A stretch of DNA of 64,000 nt from CSP1-4 sp963777975. GTDB taxonomy: Bacteria; Chloroflexota; Limnocylindria; Limnocylindrales; CSP1-4. Under the pieces are notes generated by a model. The model worked only from the letters and a program-made list of their open reading frames with translations, ran no database searches and was not told where the DNA came from. The stretch is taken from positions 397,555-461,554 of the forward strand of contig CAVZSO010000013.1 in assembly GCA_963777975.1 (NCBI GenBank), written 5' to 3'. Of the stretch, positions 7,633 through 16,534 are shown piece by piece. Each line of letters opens with the position of its first letter. Within the stretch, counting starts at the first letter, position 1. The translations under genes were made by a program, and so were the position numbers.

Positions 7633-9892
7633 CCGTCTCGCCTGCGGCCGCCAGCGCCTCGCCAGCCCCGACGCGACGCAACCAGCCGGCCGTCATCTCG
7701 TGCGCCAGGGCCTCGTGACCCGGACGCAGGATCCCGGCCTCGTCGACGAGTGCCTCGGCGACGCCGCGGGCCCGGACGGACCGGCGCTGGTCGTCCGGAT
7801 CGGCCAGGGTGGCGATCCGCAGCGGCGGCAGGCCGCTCTGCGTCAGGCCCAGCAGCTCGCCCTCGCGCCGGAGCTCGAGATCCTTCTCTGCCAGCTCGAA
7901 GCCGTCCTGCGTCGCGACCACGGCATCGAGCCGGGCGGTGACGACCTCGTCGCGGCCGTAGGCGTCGGAGACGAGGATGCAGTACGAGCGGTCGGCGCCA
8001 CGGCCGACCCGGCCGCGCAGCTGATGGAGCTGGGCAAGCCCGAAGCGATCGGCATCGAAGATGAGCATGACCGTCGCCTCGGGCACGTCCACCCCGACCT
8101 CGACCACCGTCGTGCCCACGATGAGATCGATGTCGCCGGCGCGAAACCGGTCCATGACCTCATCGCGCTGCCTGGCCGGCATCTGACCATGGACGACGCC
8201 GACGCGCGGCGCGACGTCGATGGCGAAGGTCTCGGCGACCGTCGGCAGGACGAGCCCGAGGTCTGCCGCGGTGGCCTGCGCCGAGCGAGCTTCCGAGGCT
8301 GGATCCTCTTCCACGAGCGGCACCACCACGAAGGCCCGCCGGCCGGCCGCGATCTCACCGAGCAGAAGCGGGTAGGCGCCGGGCTGATCCACCTGACCAG
8401 GCACGTCCTTCGTCCGCCAGATGAGCTGTGAGCTGCGCCGGATGCCGGTCGCGATCGACTGCCGGCCGGCCGGCGCGACGCGCAGGTCGGTCACGTCGAG
8501 ATCGGCGTGGAGGACGCGTCCCAGGGTCTGTGGGATGGGCGTCGCGGTCATCAGCAGGACATGCGGCGACGATCCCTTGGCGCCGAGCGACTCGCGCTGC
8601 GCGACGCCGAAACGGTGCTGCTCGTCGATGACGGCCAGCGCCAGGTCGTCGAAGGCGACGGCGTCCTCGACCAGGGCGTGCGTGCCGACCACGATGCGGC
8701 CCTCGCTGGTGGCGTCGAGCCCGTGACCCGGCGCACCGATGCGGTCGAGTGCTTCGCGTCGCGCAGCCGGTCGCAGGGAACCCGTCAACAGGGTCACCCG
8801 ATGGCCGAGCGGCTCGAGGAACCGCGTCAGGGTCGCCGCGTGCTGGCGAGCCAGCAGGTCGGTCGGAGCCAGCAGGGCAGCCTGACGGCCGGCGTCGGCG
8901 ACGATGGCCATGGCGACGGCCGCGACCGCGGTCTTGCCCGACCCGACATCGCCCTGGAGCAGGCGCAACATCGGCCGAGCGGCGGCCAGGTCGGTCCGGA
9001 TGGCAGCCACAGCCGCTTGCTGGTCGCCGGTCAGCTCGACAGCGGTCGGGCTTCCGGTCCGCGCGCTGACCTGCTCGGAGAGCGTCGCTTCGAGGGAACG
9101 GATGACCACCGACATTCGGGCGTCGTCCGTTTCGATCGACCGTCCGGTCGCGCGTCGTCGCTGGCGATCGCGAGCGACCATGCCGACCTGCAAGGCGAGC
9201 AGCTCGTCGAAGGCGAGCCGCCCGAGGGCCCGGTCCTTGTCCGTCGGGTCATCGGGGAAGTGCGCGTCCTCGATGGCCCGGGCGATGTCAGGGGCGCGGG
9301 CATCTTCCGATGGCAGGTCGTCCGGCCGGTATTCCCGGTAGCTCGCGCCGACCTCGTCGAGCGCCCGCCGGATGGCCCGCCGCAGGACCCTGGCCGAGAC
9401 GCCCTCGGTCAGACGGTAGACCGGCACGATCCTGCCGGTATCGAGCAGCTGGCTATCGGCTGGCCCGAACACGGGGCCCTGGAAGACGGCCACGACGGTC
9501 TCGCCGAAGCGCATCGAGACACCCGCCCGCGGCGTCGCCCGTTGGAGCTTGACCTTGCCGGAGACGATGATGTCCTGCCCGGGCAGCAGGCGTCGCTCGA
9601 CGTACTGGCGACCGAACCAGACGGCCTCGGCGCGTCCGCTGTCGTCCTCCAGCCAGGCCCGGACACGGTGGATCCGTCGTCGCATCGTCGGCTCGACGGC
9701 GACATCGATGACGCGGACGCGAGCCGAGACCGGGTCGCTGGGCGCTTCCTCCGCCAGCCGCCGAAGTGGTGTCGGCGTCCGGAAGTCGTCATATCGGCGG
9801 GGCAGGTGGAAGAGCAGGTCGCCGACCGTCTCGATGCCTAGTCGCTGGAGGCGCCGGGCCACCGCCGGCGACGCCAGCCCGCTACGCGCCAA
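7619..9892 (-). CDS. recG: ATP-dependent DNA helicase RecG
   Basis: This helicase remodels stalled replication forks and Holliday junctions. An N-terminal wedge/OB domain (LGIETVGDLLFHLPRRYDDF) is followed by the helicase core. The core has Walker A LLQGDVGSGKTAVAA, the DEQH box VIDEQHRFGV, motif III LMTATPIPQTLG, VVEVGVDVPEA and the C-terminal QLHQLRGRVGRG. The open frame extends to an ATG at 10033, but those residues overlap fakA and are low-complexity. I placed the start at the TTG at 9892, about 25 codons before clear RecG homology; this choice is tentative. The gene is unbroken. Confidence 0.94.
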   Translation of the reverse strand: MARSGLASPAVARRLQRLGIETVGDLLFHLPRRYDDFRTPTPLRRLAEEAPSDPVSARVRVIDVAVEPTMRRRIHRVRAWLEDDSGRAEAVWFGRQYVERRLLPGQDIIVSGKVKLQRATPRAGVSMRFGETVVAVFQGPVFGPADSQLLDTGRIVPVYRLTEGVSARVLRRAIRRALDEVGASYREYRPDDLPSEDARAPDIARAIEDAHFPDDPTDKDRALGRLAFDELLALQVGMVARDRQRRRATGRSIETDDARMSVVIRSLEATLSEQVSARTGSPTAVELTGDQQAAVAAIRTDLAAARPMLRLLQGDVGSGKTAVAAVAMAIVADAGRQAALLAPTDLLARQHAATLTRFLEPLGHRVTLLTGSLRPAARREALDRIGAPGHGLDATSEGRIVVGTHALVEDAVAFDDLALAVIDEQHRFGVAQRESLGAKGSSPHVLLMTATPIPQTLGRVLHADLDVTDLRVAPAGRQSIATGIRRSSQLIWRTKDVPGQVDQPGAYPLLLGEIAAGRRAFVVVPLVEEDPASEARSAQATAADLGLVLPTVAETFAIDVAPRVGVVHGQMPARQRDEVMDRFRAGDIDLIVGTTVVEVGVDVPEATVMLIFDADRFGLAQLHQLRGRVGRGADRSYCILVSDAYGRDEVVTARLDAVVATQDGFELAEKDLELRREGELLGLTQSGLPPLRIATLADPDDQRRSVRARGVAEALVDEAGILRPGHEALAHEMTAGWLRRVGAGEALAAAGETDDDA

Positions 9893-9968
9893 GGGCGTGG
9901 TCGGTGCCGGCGGCGTGGCCTCGCGCCCGGCTCGCGACCCCTTGGCCGCGGTCGGGCCCGGAGGCCGG

Positions 9969-11738
9969 CTACTCCGTCGCGATGAGGTAGTGGTAATGCG
10001 GCTGCCCGCCGTTGATGAGCTCGACGTCGACACCCTGGAACGCCTCGGTCACGGCGCTGCTCATGGCCTCGGCTTCGTCGAGGCCGATGTCGGTCCCGAA
10101 GTAGATCGAGATGAGCTCGAAGCCGGGCTCGAGGTTGGCCAGGCCCTTGAGCACGGTCTGGCGGCGATCGCCGCCGACGGCGACCAGGCCATCATCGGGA
10201 TCGAGCACGATCGTCTGGCCCTTCTTGACCTTGCGGCCACCGATCCGGGCATCGCGGACCGCGTCGGTGACCTGCAGCGACTGGATGCCGCGCGCGGCCT
10301 TGAGCATGATCGTGGCGTTCTCGTCGGCACCGCGCGTGGGGTCCATGCCGAGGAGCGCGGCGATGCCCTCGGCGGCATTGCGGGTCGGCACCACGGCGAC
10401 GCGTTTCTCGGGCACGAGGGCCGCCGCTTGCTGCGCGGCCAGCTTCACGTTCGGGTTGTTGGGCAGGACGATGACGTGGTGCGTGGGGGCCTCGCGGATG
10501 GCGCGCAGCAGCTCGCCGGTCGAGGGGTTGGCCGACTGTCCGCCACGGACGATCGCGACCGTGCCCGCACTGCCCGCTCGCAGGCTGACCGGCAGCACGC
10601 TGCCCAGCAGCCGTTCGATGCCGTCGCCGACGGCGACGGCCACGACCGAGAGCCCATCCACGTGATCCCTGCCGTCCGGGCCGGGCACCGGACCCTCCGA
10701 CGAGACGTGCACCACGCCTGGTCGCGCGACCGGGACGACCACGCCCGATGCCGATCCGGCACCCGCGGGCGCGCCGGTGAAGGCGTCGGCCCGCGCTTCC
10801 CGCACGTCGCGGGCCTGGTTGTCGAGGTTCTCGACGCTGATGCGTGACAGGCTTCCTAAGGACAGACCGTAGGCGATGACCGCATCCGGGCGCTCGTTGT
10901 GGACGTGGACCTTGATCGCTCGTGGATCACCGGCGACGAGGACGGACTCGCCCATCCCCTCCAGGGCGTTGCGGACGGCATCGAGGTCAAGGGTGTGCTG
11001 GGCGGCCGTCAGTAGGAACATGGTCTCGTAGCCGAAACCGTCGTCGGCATGGGCCACGAGCGTCGCTCGACGCGGCAGCACGCCATCGCCGCGCACGGGC
11101 GGTTCGGCGGTCTGCCCGCCGACGAGATGCAGGAGCGCACCTTGGAATAACCGATAGAGGCCCTCGCCCCCCGAGTCGACGACGCCGGCCTCGCGCAGGA
11201 TGGGCAGCAACGAGGGGGTCCTGGCCACCGCCCGTTCGGCCTGCTCGACGGTCGCGGTCAGGACCGTCTCGATGTCCGGATCTCGTTCGGCGCTGGCGAC
11301 GGCCGCCGCCGAGGCTTCCCGGATGACGGTCAGGATGGTGCCCTCGACCGGCTTCGCGACGGCGGCATAGGCGGTCACGCGGCCGGCGGCGAGCGCATGG
11401 GCGAGGTCGAGCCCATTGATCCGCTTGCGGCCCTTGACCGCTTCCGACATGCCCCGGAAGACCTGGCTCAGGATGACGCCCGAGTTCCCGCGCGCACCCA
11501 TCAGGGCCCCGAACGAGATCGCCGCTGCGACCCTGCCGGCGTCGCGCTCGCCTTCGGGGACGGCATCGGCCTCGTCGAGCGCCGAGCGCAAGGTGGCCAT
11601 CATGTTCGTGCCCGTGTCCCCGTCCGGCACGGGGAAGACGTTGAGGGCGTTGATGGCGTCGACGTGGGCCTCGAAATGTGCCACGGCGGCGGTGAAGGCA
11701 CGGAGCAGCGCCGCGCCATCGGCGGAGCGCCGACTCAC
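9969..11738 (-). CDS. DAK2 domain fatty-acid kinase-like protein (FakA/YloV type)
   Basis: This 589-residue protein has an N-terminal DAK2 kinase domain: NALNVFPVPDGDTGTNM with the metal-binding DGDTGTN, then MGARGNSGVILSQ. The C-terminal half matches the FakA/YloV family (VVVPVARPG...; VLPNNPNVKLAAQQ; ENATIMLKAA). FakA phosphorylates fatty acids presented by a DegV/FakB carrier; no FakB is seen here. The asp23-fakA-recG order next to rpmB is very widespread. The start overlaps the upstream asp23 stop (ATGA). Confidence 0.9.
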   Translation of the reverse strand: MSRRSADGAALLRAFTAAVAHFEAHVDAINALNVFPVPDGDTGTNMMATLRSALDEADAVPEGERDAGRVAAAISFGALMGARGNSGVILSQVFRGMSEAVKGRKRINGLDLAHALAAGRVTAYAAVAKPVEGTILTVIREASAAAVASAERDPDIETVLTATVEQAERAVARTPSLLPILREAGVVDSGGEGLYRLFQGALLHLVGGQTAEPPVRGDGVLPRRATLVAHADDGFGYETMFLLTAAQHTLDLDAVRNALEGMGESVLVAGDPRAIKVHVHNERPDAVIAYGLSLGSLSRISVENLDNQARDVREARADAFTGAPAGAGSASGVVVPVARPGVVHVSSEGPVPGPDGRDHVDGLSVVAVAVGDGIERLLGSVLPVSLRAGSAGTVAIVRGGQSANPSTGELLRAIREAPTHHVIVLPNNPNVKLAAQQAAALVPEKRVAVVPTRNAAEGIAALLGMDPTRGADENATIMLKAARGIQSLQVTDAVRDARIGGRKVKKGQTIVLDPDDGLVAVGGDRRQTVLKGLANLEPGFELISIYFGTDIGLDEAEAMSSAVTEAFQGVDVELINGGQPHYHYLIATE

Positions 11739-12178
11739 GCCGCCTCCGGGCCGGCTTCGACGGGCGGTGCCTCGGCGTCGGGAGTGGTCGGCTGGGCCTC
11801 ACGACCGTCAAGCGGCTGGCTGCCGTCGGTCGCCGGGCTGACCGGCGTGCGCAGCCGGTCGACGTGGATGGCCAGCTCGTCGATCTCCCGTCCGAGAGCC
11901 TGGCGCACCCGATAGCGGACCGCGGAGTCCACGTTGCGTGCCACCTCCGCGATGGGCACGCCGCGTGCCACGGAGAGGTAGAGGTCGACGCTCAACGGCG
12001 GCCCAAGCCTGACCCGGACGCCAGGCGCGGCGCGCCCCATCCAGGCCAACACGTCGTGCCAGGGCCGCGGGCCGGAGACGGTCACGACGCCGTAGGAGCC
12101 GACGGCCGCGCGGCGGACGACATCACCGACGGCACGACGCGTCACGAGGCCGCGACCCGGCATCGGCGTCTCCGCCAT
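11735..12178 (-). CDS. Asp23/Gls24 family envelope protein (second copy, Pro/Ala-rich tail)
   Basis: A 147-residue Asp23-family protein. Its core (residues ~15-105: GDVVRRAAVGSYGVVTVSG...VDLYLSVARGVPIAEVARNV) matches the family, and the last ~40 residues are a Pro/Ala/Glu tail without predicted structure. The ATG at 12178 was chosen; the longer open frame upstream runs through the rpmB promoter region. It is divergent from rpmB and coupled to fakA. It is more diverged than the copy at 3764-4093, but both lie in the classic envelope/ribosome neighbourhood. Confidence 0.85.
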   Translation of the reverse strand: MAETPMPGRGLVTRRAVGDVVRRAAVGSYGVVTVSGPRPWHDVLAWMGRAAPGVRVRLGPPLSVDLYLSVARGVPIAEVARNVDSAVRYRVRQALGREIDELAIHVDRLRTPVSPATDGSQPLDGREAQPTTPDAEAPPVEAGPEAA

Positions 12179-12224
12179 CGATCGATCTCCTTCCGCTCCC
12201 GCCGGACGCTCGTCCGTCGCGTGG

Positions 12225-12230
12225 TATAGT
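12225..12230 (+). promoter_or_regulatory. Candidate -10 element for rpmB
   Basis: TATAGT stands out in the 111-base gap between divergent asp23 and rpmB, 60 bases before the rpmB ATG. No convincing -35 hexamer is seen 16-18 bases upstream, so this is only a candidate. Confidence 0.35.
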
Positions 12231-12289
12231 ACCCAGCCGTCCAGTCGGACGACCGTTTGACCCTCCATTCCCGTGCTTGTCGAGGTCCT

Positions 12290-12484
12290 ATGGCTCGCTC
12301 CTGCGCCATCTGCGGCAAAGTCTCGATGGGTGGCTTCAACCCCCAATCGAGCGGCATGAACCGCGTCCGTGCCCATCGCCGGATGGAGCCCAACCTGCAG
12401 CCCCTTCGCGTCGAGCGCGGTGGCACCGCGACACGCATCCTGGTCTGCTCGCGCTGCCGACGGACGATGCGCAAGACCGCCTGA
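12290..12484 (+). CDS. rpmB: 50S ribosomal protein L28 (zinc-binding form)
   Basis: This 64-residue basic protein starts MARSCAICGK, has the core GGFNPQSSGMNRVRAHR, and ends ILVCSRCRRTMRKTA. Two CxxC pairs make it the zinc-ribbon type. It is the only plus-strand gene of the housekeeping block, divergent from asp23-fakA-recG as in many bacteria. The segment ACCGCCTGAGCG at its stop codon is repeated 21 bases downstream. Confidence 0.95.
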   Translation: MARSCAICGKVSMGGFNPQSSGMNRVRAHRRMEPNLQPLRVERGGTATRILVCSRCRRTMRKTA

Positions 12485-12528
12485 GCGAAGCGCACGACCG
12501 CCTGAGCGGAGGCAACCCGCGCGACTGA

Positions 12529-12553
12529 CGACCCGGGTCCTGGACCCGGGTCG
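12529..12553. terminator. Hairpin between convergent rpmB and dtd
   Basis: A near-perfect inverted repeat: CGACCCGGGT, a five-base loop CCTGG, then ACCCGGGTCG. It lies 45 bases after the rpmB stop and 17 bases before the dtd stop, between convergent genes, so it can serve both. There is no T-run on either side, so intrinsic termination is inferred from position only. Confidence 0.6.
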
Positions 12554-12569
12554 AACCATGTCCGCCCGA

Positions 12570-13013
12570 TCAGGCCGCGCTGTCCAGCCAGATGGTCATC
12601 GGGCCGTCGTTGATCAGCTCGACTTCCATCTCGGCGCCGAACACACCGCGTTCCACGGGTACTCCCCGGCCCGCCAGGGCGGTGGCGAACCGCTTGTAGA
12701 GGGCTTCGCCGACCGTCGGGGGCGCTGCGTCGAGGAACGATGGGCGGCGGCCCTTTCGGGTGTCGCCATAGAGCGTGAACTGGCTGATCACGAGCGCCGA
12801 ACCACCGACGTCGACGAGGCTCAGGTTGGTCTTGCCCTCGCTGTCGCGAAAGATCCTCAGATCCGCCACGCGCCCGGCCAAGGCATCGGCCCGGGCTTCG
12901 TCGTCGTCGTGACCGACCCCGACGAGGACCATCAGGCCAGGGCCGATCCGACCGACGACCTCGCCCTCGACCGTCACGGACGCACGAATGACGCGCTGGA
13001 GCAGCAGGCGCAT
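12570..13013 (-). CDS. dtd: D-aminoacyl-tRNA deacylase
   Basis: This 147-residue DTD enzyme removes D-amino acids (and glycine from tRNA-Ala) mis-charged to tRNA. The start MRLLLQRVIRASVTV, the catalytic SQFTLYGDTRKGRRPSF and the Gly-cisPro motif NDGPMT near the C-terminus are all present. It is the last gene of the ileS-to-dtd minus-strand run. Confidence 0.95.
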   Translation of the reverse strand: MRLLLQRVIRASVTVEGEVVGRIGPGLMVLVGVGHDDDEARADALAGRVADLRIFRDSEGKTNLSLVDVGGSALVISQFTLYGDTRKGRRPSFLDAAPPTVGEALYKRFATALAGRGVPVERGVFGAEMEVELINDGPMTIWLDSAA

Positions 13014-13043
13014 GGGATCCTCCGGCTCGGCAGACTGGAGCCC

Positions 13044-13781
13044 CTAGGGTAGCGGCGCCGTCATGGTCGCGGCATCGCCGGGTGCCGCCGCTTCGCCCTG
13101 TGCCGCGGCCCAGGCCGCACGTCGCACGAGGGCGACCTCGGCGGCCGTATCGCGACCGCGCTGGAAGAGCGCGGATCCGACGACCAGGACATCCGCTCCG
13201 AAGGCACCCACGATGCCGGCCGTGTCCCGGTTCACGCCGCCATCGACGTGGATCTCACCGGCAGCCGTCGACGCTACGGCCGGCCGGGCGTCGGCGATCT
13301 TGTGGGCCTCGTCGGCCAGGAAGCGCTGACCGCCGGCGCCCGGGACGACCGTCATGACCATGGCGATGTCGAGTCGGTCGGCATACGGCATCAGGCTGGC
13401 GACCGGCGTGCCTGGTGAGATGGCCAGGCCGGCCAGGCGGCCCTCGTCTCGGATCCGTTGCAGGCTCTCACGCTTGACGAGCTCGGGCTCCGGCGCCTCG
13501 ACGTGGAAGGTCACCGAATCGGCCCCGGCGCGCAGGAATGACGTCATGAAGAGCGCCGGCTGATCGATCATCAAGTGCACATCGAGCGGCAGTCGCGTCA
13601 GCCGACGGATCGCCGCCACGACATCGGGACCGAAGGTCAGGTTGGGCACGAAGTGCCCGTCCATCACGTCGAGGTGAAGCCGGTCGACGCCGGCCTTCTC
13701 GAGCGCGCGGACGACCCGGAAGAGGTTGCCGAAGTCGGCCGTCAGGATGCTCGCAGCGATGATCGGGCCGGATGCATTCAT
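13044..13781 (-). CDS. rpe: Ribulose-phosphate 3-epimerase
   Basis: This interconverts ribulose-5-phosphate and xylulose-5-phosphate in the pentose phosphate pathway. The TIM-barrel signatures IIAASILTADFGNL, LHLDVMDGHFVPN (catalytic Asp), DVHLMI, MTVVPGAGGQ and the phosphate site IHVDGGVN are intact. The ATG at 13781 overlaps the rlmN stop, and the open frame upstream of it is an rlmN shadow. The tail after residue ~215 is Ala-rich and not conserved. Confidence 0.94.
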   Translation of the reverse strand: MNASGPIIAASILTADFGNLFRVVRALEKAGVDRLHLDVMDGHFVPNLTFGPDVVAAIRRLTRLPLDVHLMIDQPALFMTSFLRAGADSVTFHVEAPEPELVKRESLQRIRDEGRLAGLAISPGTPVASLMPYADRLDIAMVMTVVPGAGGQRFLADEAHKIADARPAVASTAAGEIHVDGGVNRDTAGIVGAFGADVLVVGSALFQRGRDTAAEVALVRRAAWAAAQGEAAAPGDAATMTAPLP

Positions 13782-14995
13782 CGCGCCACGTCGGCCAGCG
13801 CGGCGCTGCTCTCTGCCTCCAGCCGGCTGCGCCGCCGTAAGACGGCGTCCGGCGTGGGCGTGCCGGCGAGCTCGGCCGCCAGCTGTCCACATGCCGCCCC
13901 GATCTCGATGCCTCGGTTGCGCCGGATGGTGGTCGTCACGCCGGCCGAACGCAGCACCTCGGCAAAATCGGCGATGCGCTCTGCCCGGCTCGGTTGCCAC
14001 GGGGTGTGCGCGACCGGATTCATGGGGATGAGGTTGACGTGGGCCGATCGTCCGGACAGGAGCTGCGCCATGGCCTGCGCATCGGCGAGCGTGTCGTTGA
14101 TGCCGTCGATCATGACCGACTCGTAGCTCACGCGGCGGCCGGTCAGGCGCGCGTAGTCGGACGCAGCACGGACCACGTCGAGCACGGGGTACCGTCGGTT
14201 GAGGGGCACCAGGACGTCACGCAGTGCCGGCCGTGCCGCGTGCAGCGAGACCGCCAGCGTGTACTGCGGTCGGTCGCGTAGGAGGCGCTCCATGCCGGGA
14301 ACGACGCCGCTGGTGGAGATCGTCACGTGGCGTGCCCCGAGGCCGAAACGACGCGCATCGGTGATGGCCTCGGCGGCAGCGATGACCCGCTCCACGTTCA
14401 GCAGCGGCTCACCCATGCCCATGAAGACGACGTTTGACACCCGTCGGCCCTCCGGTGCCAGGCGTCGCTGCCAGGTCCGGACCTGGTCGACGATCTCGGC
14501 GGTCTCGAGATCGCGCATGAAGCCCAGCTCCCCAGTCGCGCAGAACGGGCAGCCCACCGCGCAGCCCGCCTGGCTGGAGATGCACACGGTGTTGCGCTCG
14601 CGTTGCCCGGCCCGCGCCGGATAGCGCATCAGGACCGACTCGATGAGCCGTCCATCATCGAGCGTGTGCAGCGCCTTCTCGGTCAGGCCGCCGTCGCCGG
14701 CACGGATGGCCGTCGAGGTCATCGTCTCGGCACGGAAGCTCCCGGCCAGGTCAGCCCGCAACGCGGCGGGCAGCGTTCGCATGGTCTCGAATCCCGCCGC
14801 CGACTTGCCCCACACGTCGTCGGCCACCTGCCGCGCTCGATAGGCCGGCTGCCGATGCTCGACCATCCAGGCGCTCAGCGCCTCGGGCGGCAGGCCACTC
14901 AGCCCGGGCCGGGGATCCCTGGCGCCGGGCCGCGCGGCGACGAGCAGCGGAAGCTCGGCTCGGTCGTGGTCTGCGTCGGGCATGGCGGCGCTCAT
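13778..14995 (-). CDS. rlmN: Dual-specificity 23S rRNA/tRNA adenine-C2 methyltransferase RlmN
   Basis: This radical-SAM methyltransferase acts on A2503 of 23S rRNA and A37 of tRNAs. The cluster-binding CAVGCPFCATGELGF (CxxxCxxC) is preceded by TVCISSQAG. VVFMGMGEPLLN and the C-terminal VTTTIRRNRGIEIGAACGQL with its resolving Cys are all present. The start chosen is the ATG at 14995, overlapping the fmt stop (ATGA). The longer frame upstream reads through fmt and has no homology. Confidence 0.95.
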   Translation of the reverse strand: MSAAMPDADHDRAELPLLVAARPGARDPRPGLSGLPPEALSAWMVEHRQPAYRARQVADDVWGKSAAGFETMRTLPAALRADLAGSFRAETMTSTAIRAGDGGLTEKALHTLDDGRLIESVLMRYPARAGQRERNTVCISSQAGCAVGCPFCATGELGFMRDLETAEIVDQVRTWQRRLAPEGRRVSNVVFMGMGEPLLNVERVIAAAEAITDARRFGLGARHVTISTSGVVPGMERLLRDRPQYTLAVSLHAARPALRDVLVPLNRRYPVLDVVRAASDYARLTGRRVSYESVMIDGINDTLADAQAMAQLLSGRSAHVNLIPMNPVAHTPWQPSRAERIADFAEVLRSAGVTTTIRRNRGIEIGAACGQLAAELAGTPTPDAVLRRRSRLEAESSAALADVAR

Positions 14996-15973
14996 CCTAG
15001 CGAGGGACCGGCGACTCGGCTGCCGACGAGGCCGGGTCGACCACGACGCAGCTCCGCGGCTGGCAGGCGACGCCCGCCGGCAAGTTGCAGCTCGAGCAGA
15101 CGCAGCCGTCCGTCGGCGACGTCGATGGCCAGGCCGTCCCCGTCGGCCGCGACGGTGCCCGGGCCGCCCGCCGACCCGCCGGGGGTGGCTTCGGGGCCAG
15201 CAGACGGGACCGCCTGGGCGGCCCAGACGATGATCCGCCCGAAGGGCGATTCGAACCAGCAGCCTGGCCAGGGCTGGTACGCGCGGACCATGCGTTCGAT
15301 GTGGACGACGCTCGACGAGGGATCGAGACGTCCGTCGTCGCGACGCAGCGGCCGGGTCATGGTCGCGCCCTCGGATGCCTGCGGCACGGCCGGCAGCGCA
15401 CCGGCGAGCCAAGGCTCGATGGAGGTCGTCAGCAGGTCAGCGGCGGCCTCGGCGAGATGGCGCTCGAGATGGGGGCCGGTCTCGGTGCCATCGAGCGGCA
15501 GACGGCTTCGGGCGATGATCGGCCCGCTGTCGAGGCCGGCGTCCATGAGCATCAGGCTGACGCCCGTCTCGAGATCGCCCGCGAGGATGGTGGCCGGGAT
15601 CGGGCTGGCGCCGCGATGTCGGGGCAGCAGGGACGGATGAAGGTTCAGCGCGCCCGCGGCCGGCAGGGCCAGGATCTCCGGTGGCACGAGCTGGCCGTAG
15701 TCGGCGAGCACGAGCAGGTCGGGCGCCAGCCGAGCGACCGCGTCGATGGGCTCCGGGCGTCGCAGGCGCTCGGGCGTCAGGGTCGGCAGTCCCAGGATCT
15801 CGGCTCGTTCGCTGCACCGGGGTCGGGGTCACGGTGCCGCCACGGCCGACCGGTCGGGCTGGGGCGCTGACGACCGTCACGACCTCGACCGAGGGTGCCT
15901 CGACGAGTGCATCGAGGATGGGGACCGCGAAGGCGCCGCTGCCGAAGAAGACGGCCCGGCGCCGCACGGTCAC
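14992..15973 (-). CDS. fmt: Methionyl-tRNA formyltransferase (one frameshift)
   Basis: This formylates initiator Met-tRNA. The first ~55 residues (RRAVFFGSGAFAVPILDALVE) read in one frame. After GTVTPTPVQ, near 15,805-15,815, the frame changes. The next frame continues with ILGLPTLTPERL, then ADYGQLVPPEIL, ALNLHPSLLPRHRGASPI (catalytic region) and GVSLMLMDAGLDSGP. Deleting one C or adding two bases near 15,810 restores a full-length protein. The start overlaps the def stop, the usual def-fmt coupling. Probably a sequencing indel. Confidence 0.92.
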
Positions 15974-16488
15974 GCGAGCGGTGTCGCGGGCTCCGCGGCC
16001 TCGACGTCGTCGCCCGGCCGGGCCTGGGCGACCGAGATGAGGTCGTCCATCGAATCGAGGTAGTCGATGTACAGCTTGCCCGCCAGGTGGTCCAGCTCGT
16101 GTTGCAGTGCGCGCGCCAGGAGGCCGCTGCCGGCGACCTTGATCGCGCGTCCGAATCGGTTCTGGGCGACCACCCAGACACGCTCCCGCCGAGTCACGTA
16201 GGCCACGTAACCCGGGATCGAGAGGCAGCCTTCCAGATCGCGATCGTCCCCGGTGCCGCGCTCGATGCGAGGGTTCATGAGCTCGTGGAGCTGACCCTCG
16301 ACCTCGATGACGCAGGCCTGCAGCGCGATCCCCACCTGGGGCGCAGCGAGGCCGACCCCGGGTGCGTCGCGCATGGTCTCGGTCATGTCGTCGAGCAGGG
16401 TGTGCAGGTAGCGCCCGAAGCTGTCCACGGGCTCGCCCTTCAGGCGCAGGCGCGGATCGCCGAGCGTGACGATGGGGATGACGCTCAT
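15970..16488 (-). CDS. def: Peptide deformylase
   Basis: This 172-residue metalloenzyme removes the N-formyl group from new proteins. All three motifs are present: GVGLAAPQ (residues ~45-52), EGCLS (~86-90) and the metal-binding QHELDHLAG (~129-137). The ATG at 16488 was chosen; the longer open frame lies inside priA. It pairs with fmt downstream. Confidence 0.96.
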   Translation of the reverse strand: MSVIPIVTLGDPRLRLKGEPVDSFGRYLHTLLDDMTETMRDAPGVGLAAPQVGIALQACVIEVEGQLHELMNPRIERGTGDDRDLEGCLSIPGYVAYVTRRERVWVVAQNRFGRAIKVAGSGLLARALQHELDHLAGKLYIDYLDSMDDLISVAQARPGDDVEAAEPATPLA

Positions 16489-16534
16489 GGTCGAAGTATA
16501 AAGGGCGCTGTCGGGCGGCCAGCGCCCGGCAAGC

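Noticed and set aside
12476..12508. Duplicated ACCGCCTGAGCG after rpmB as a regulatory repeat
   Set aside because: Only two copies, one overlapping the stop codon; more likely a small local duplication.
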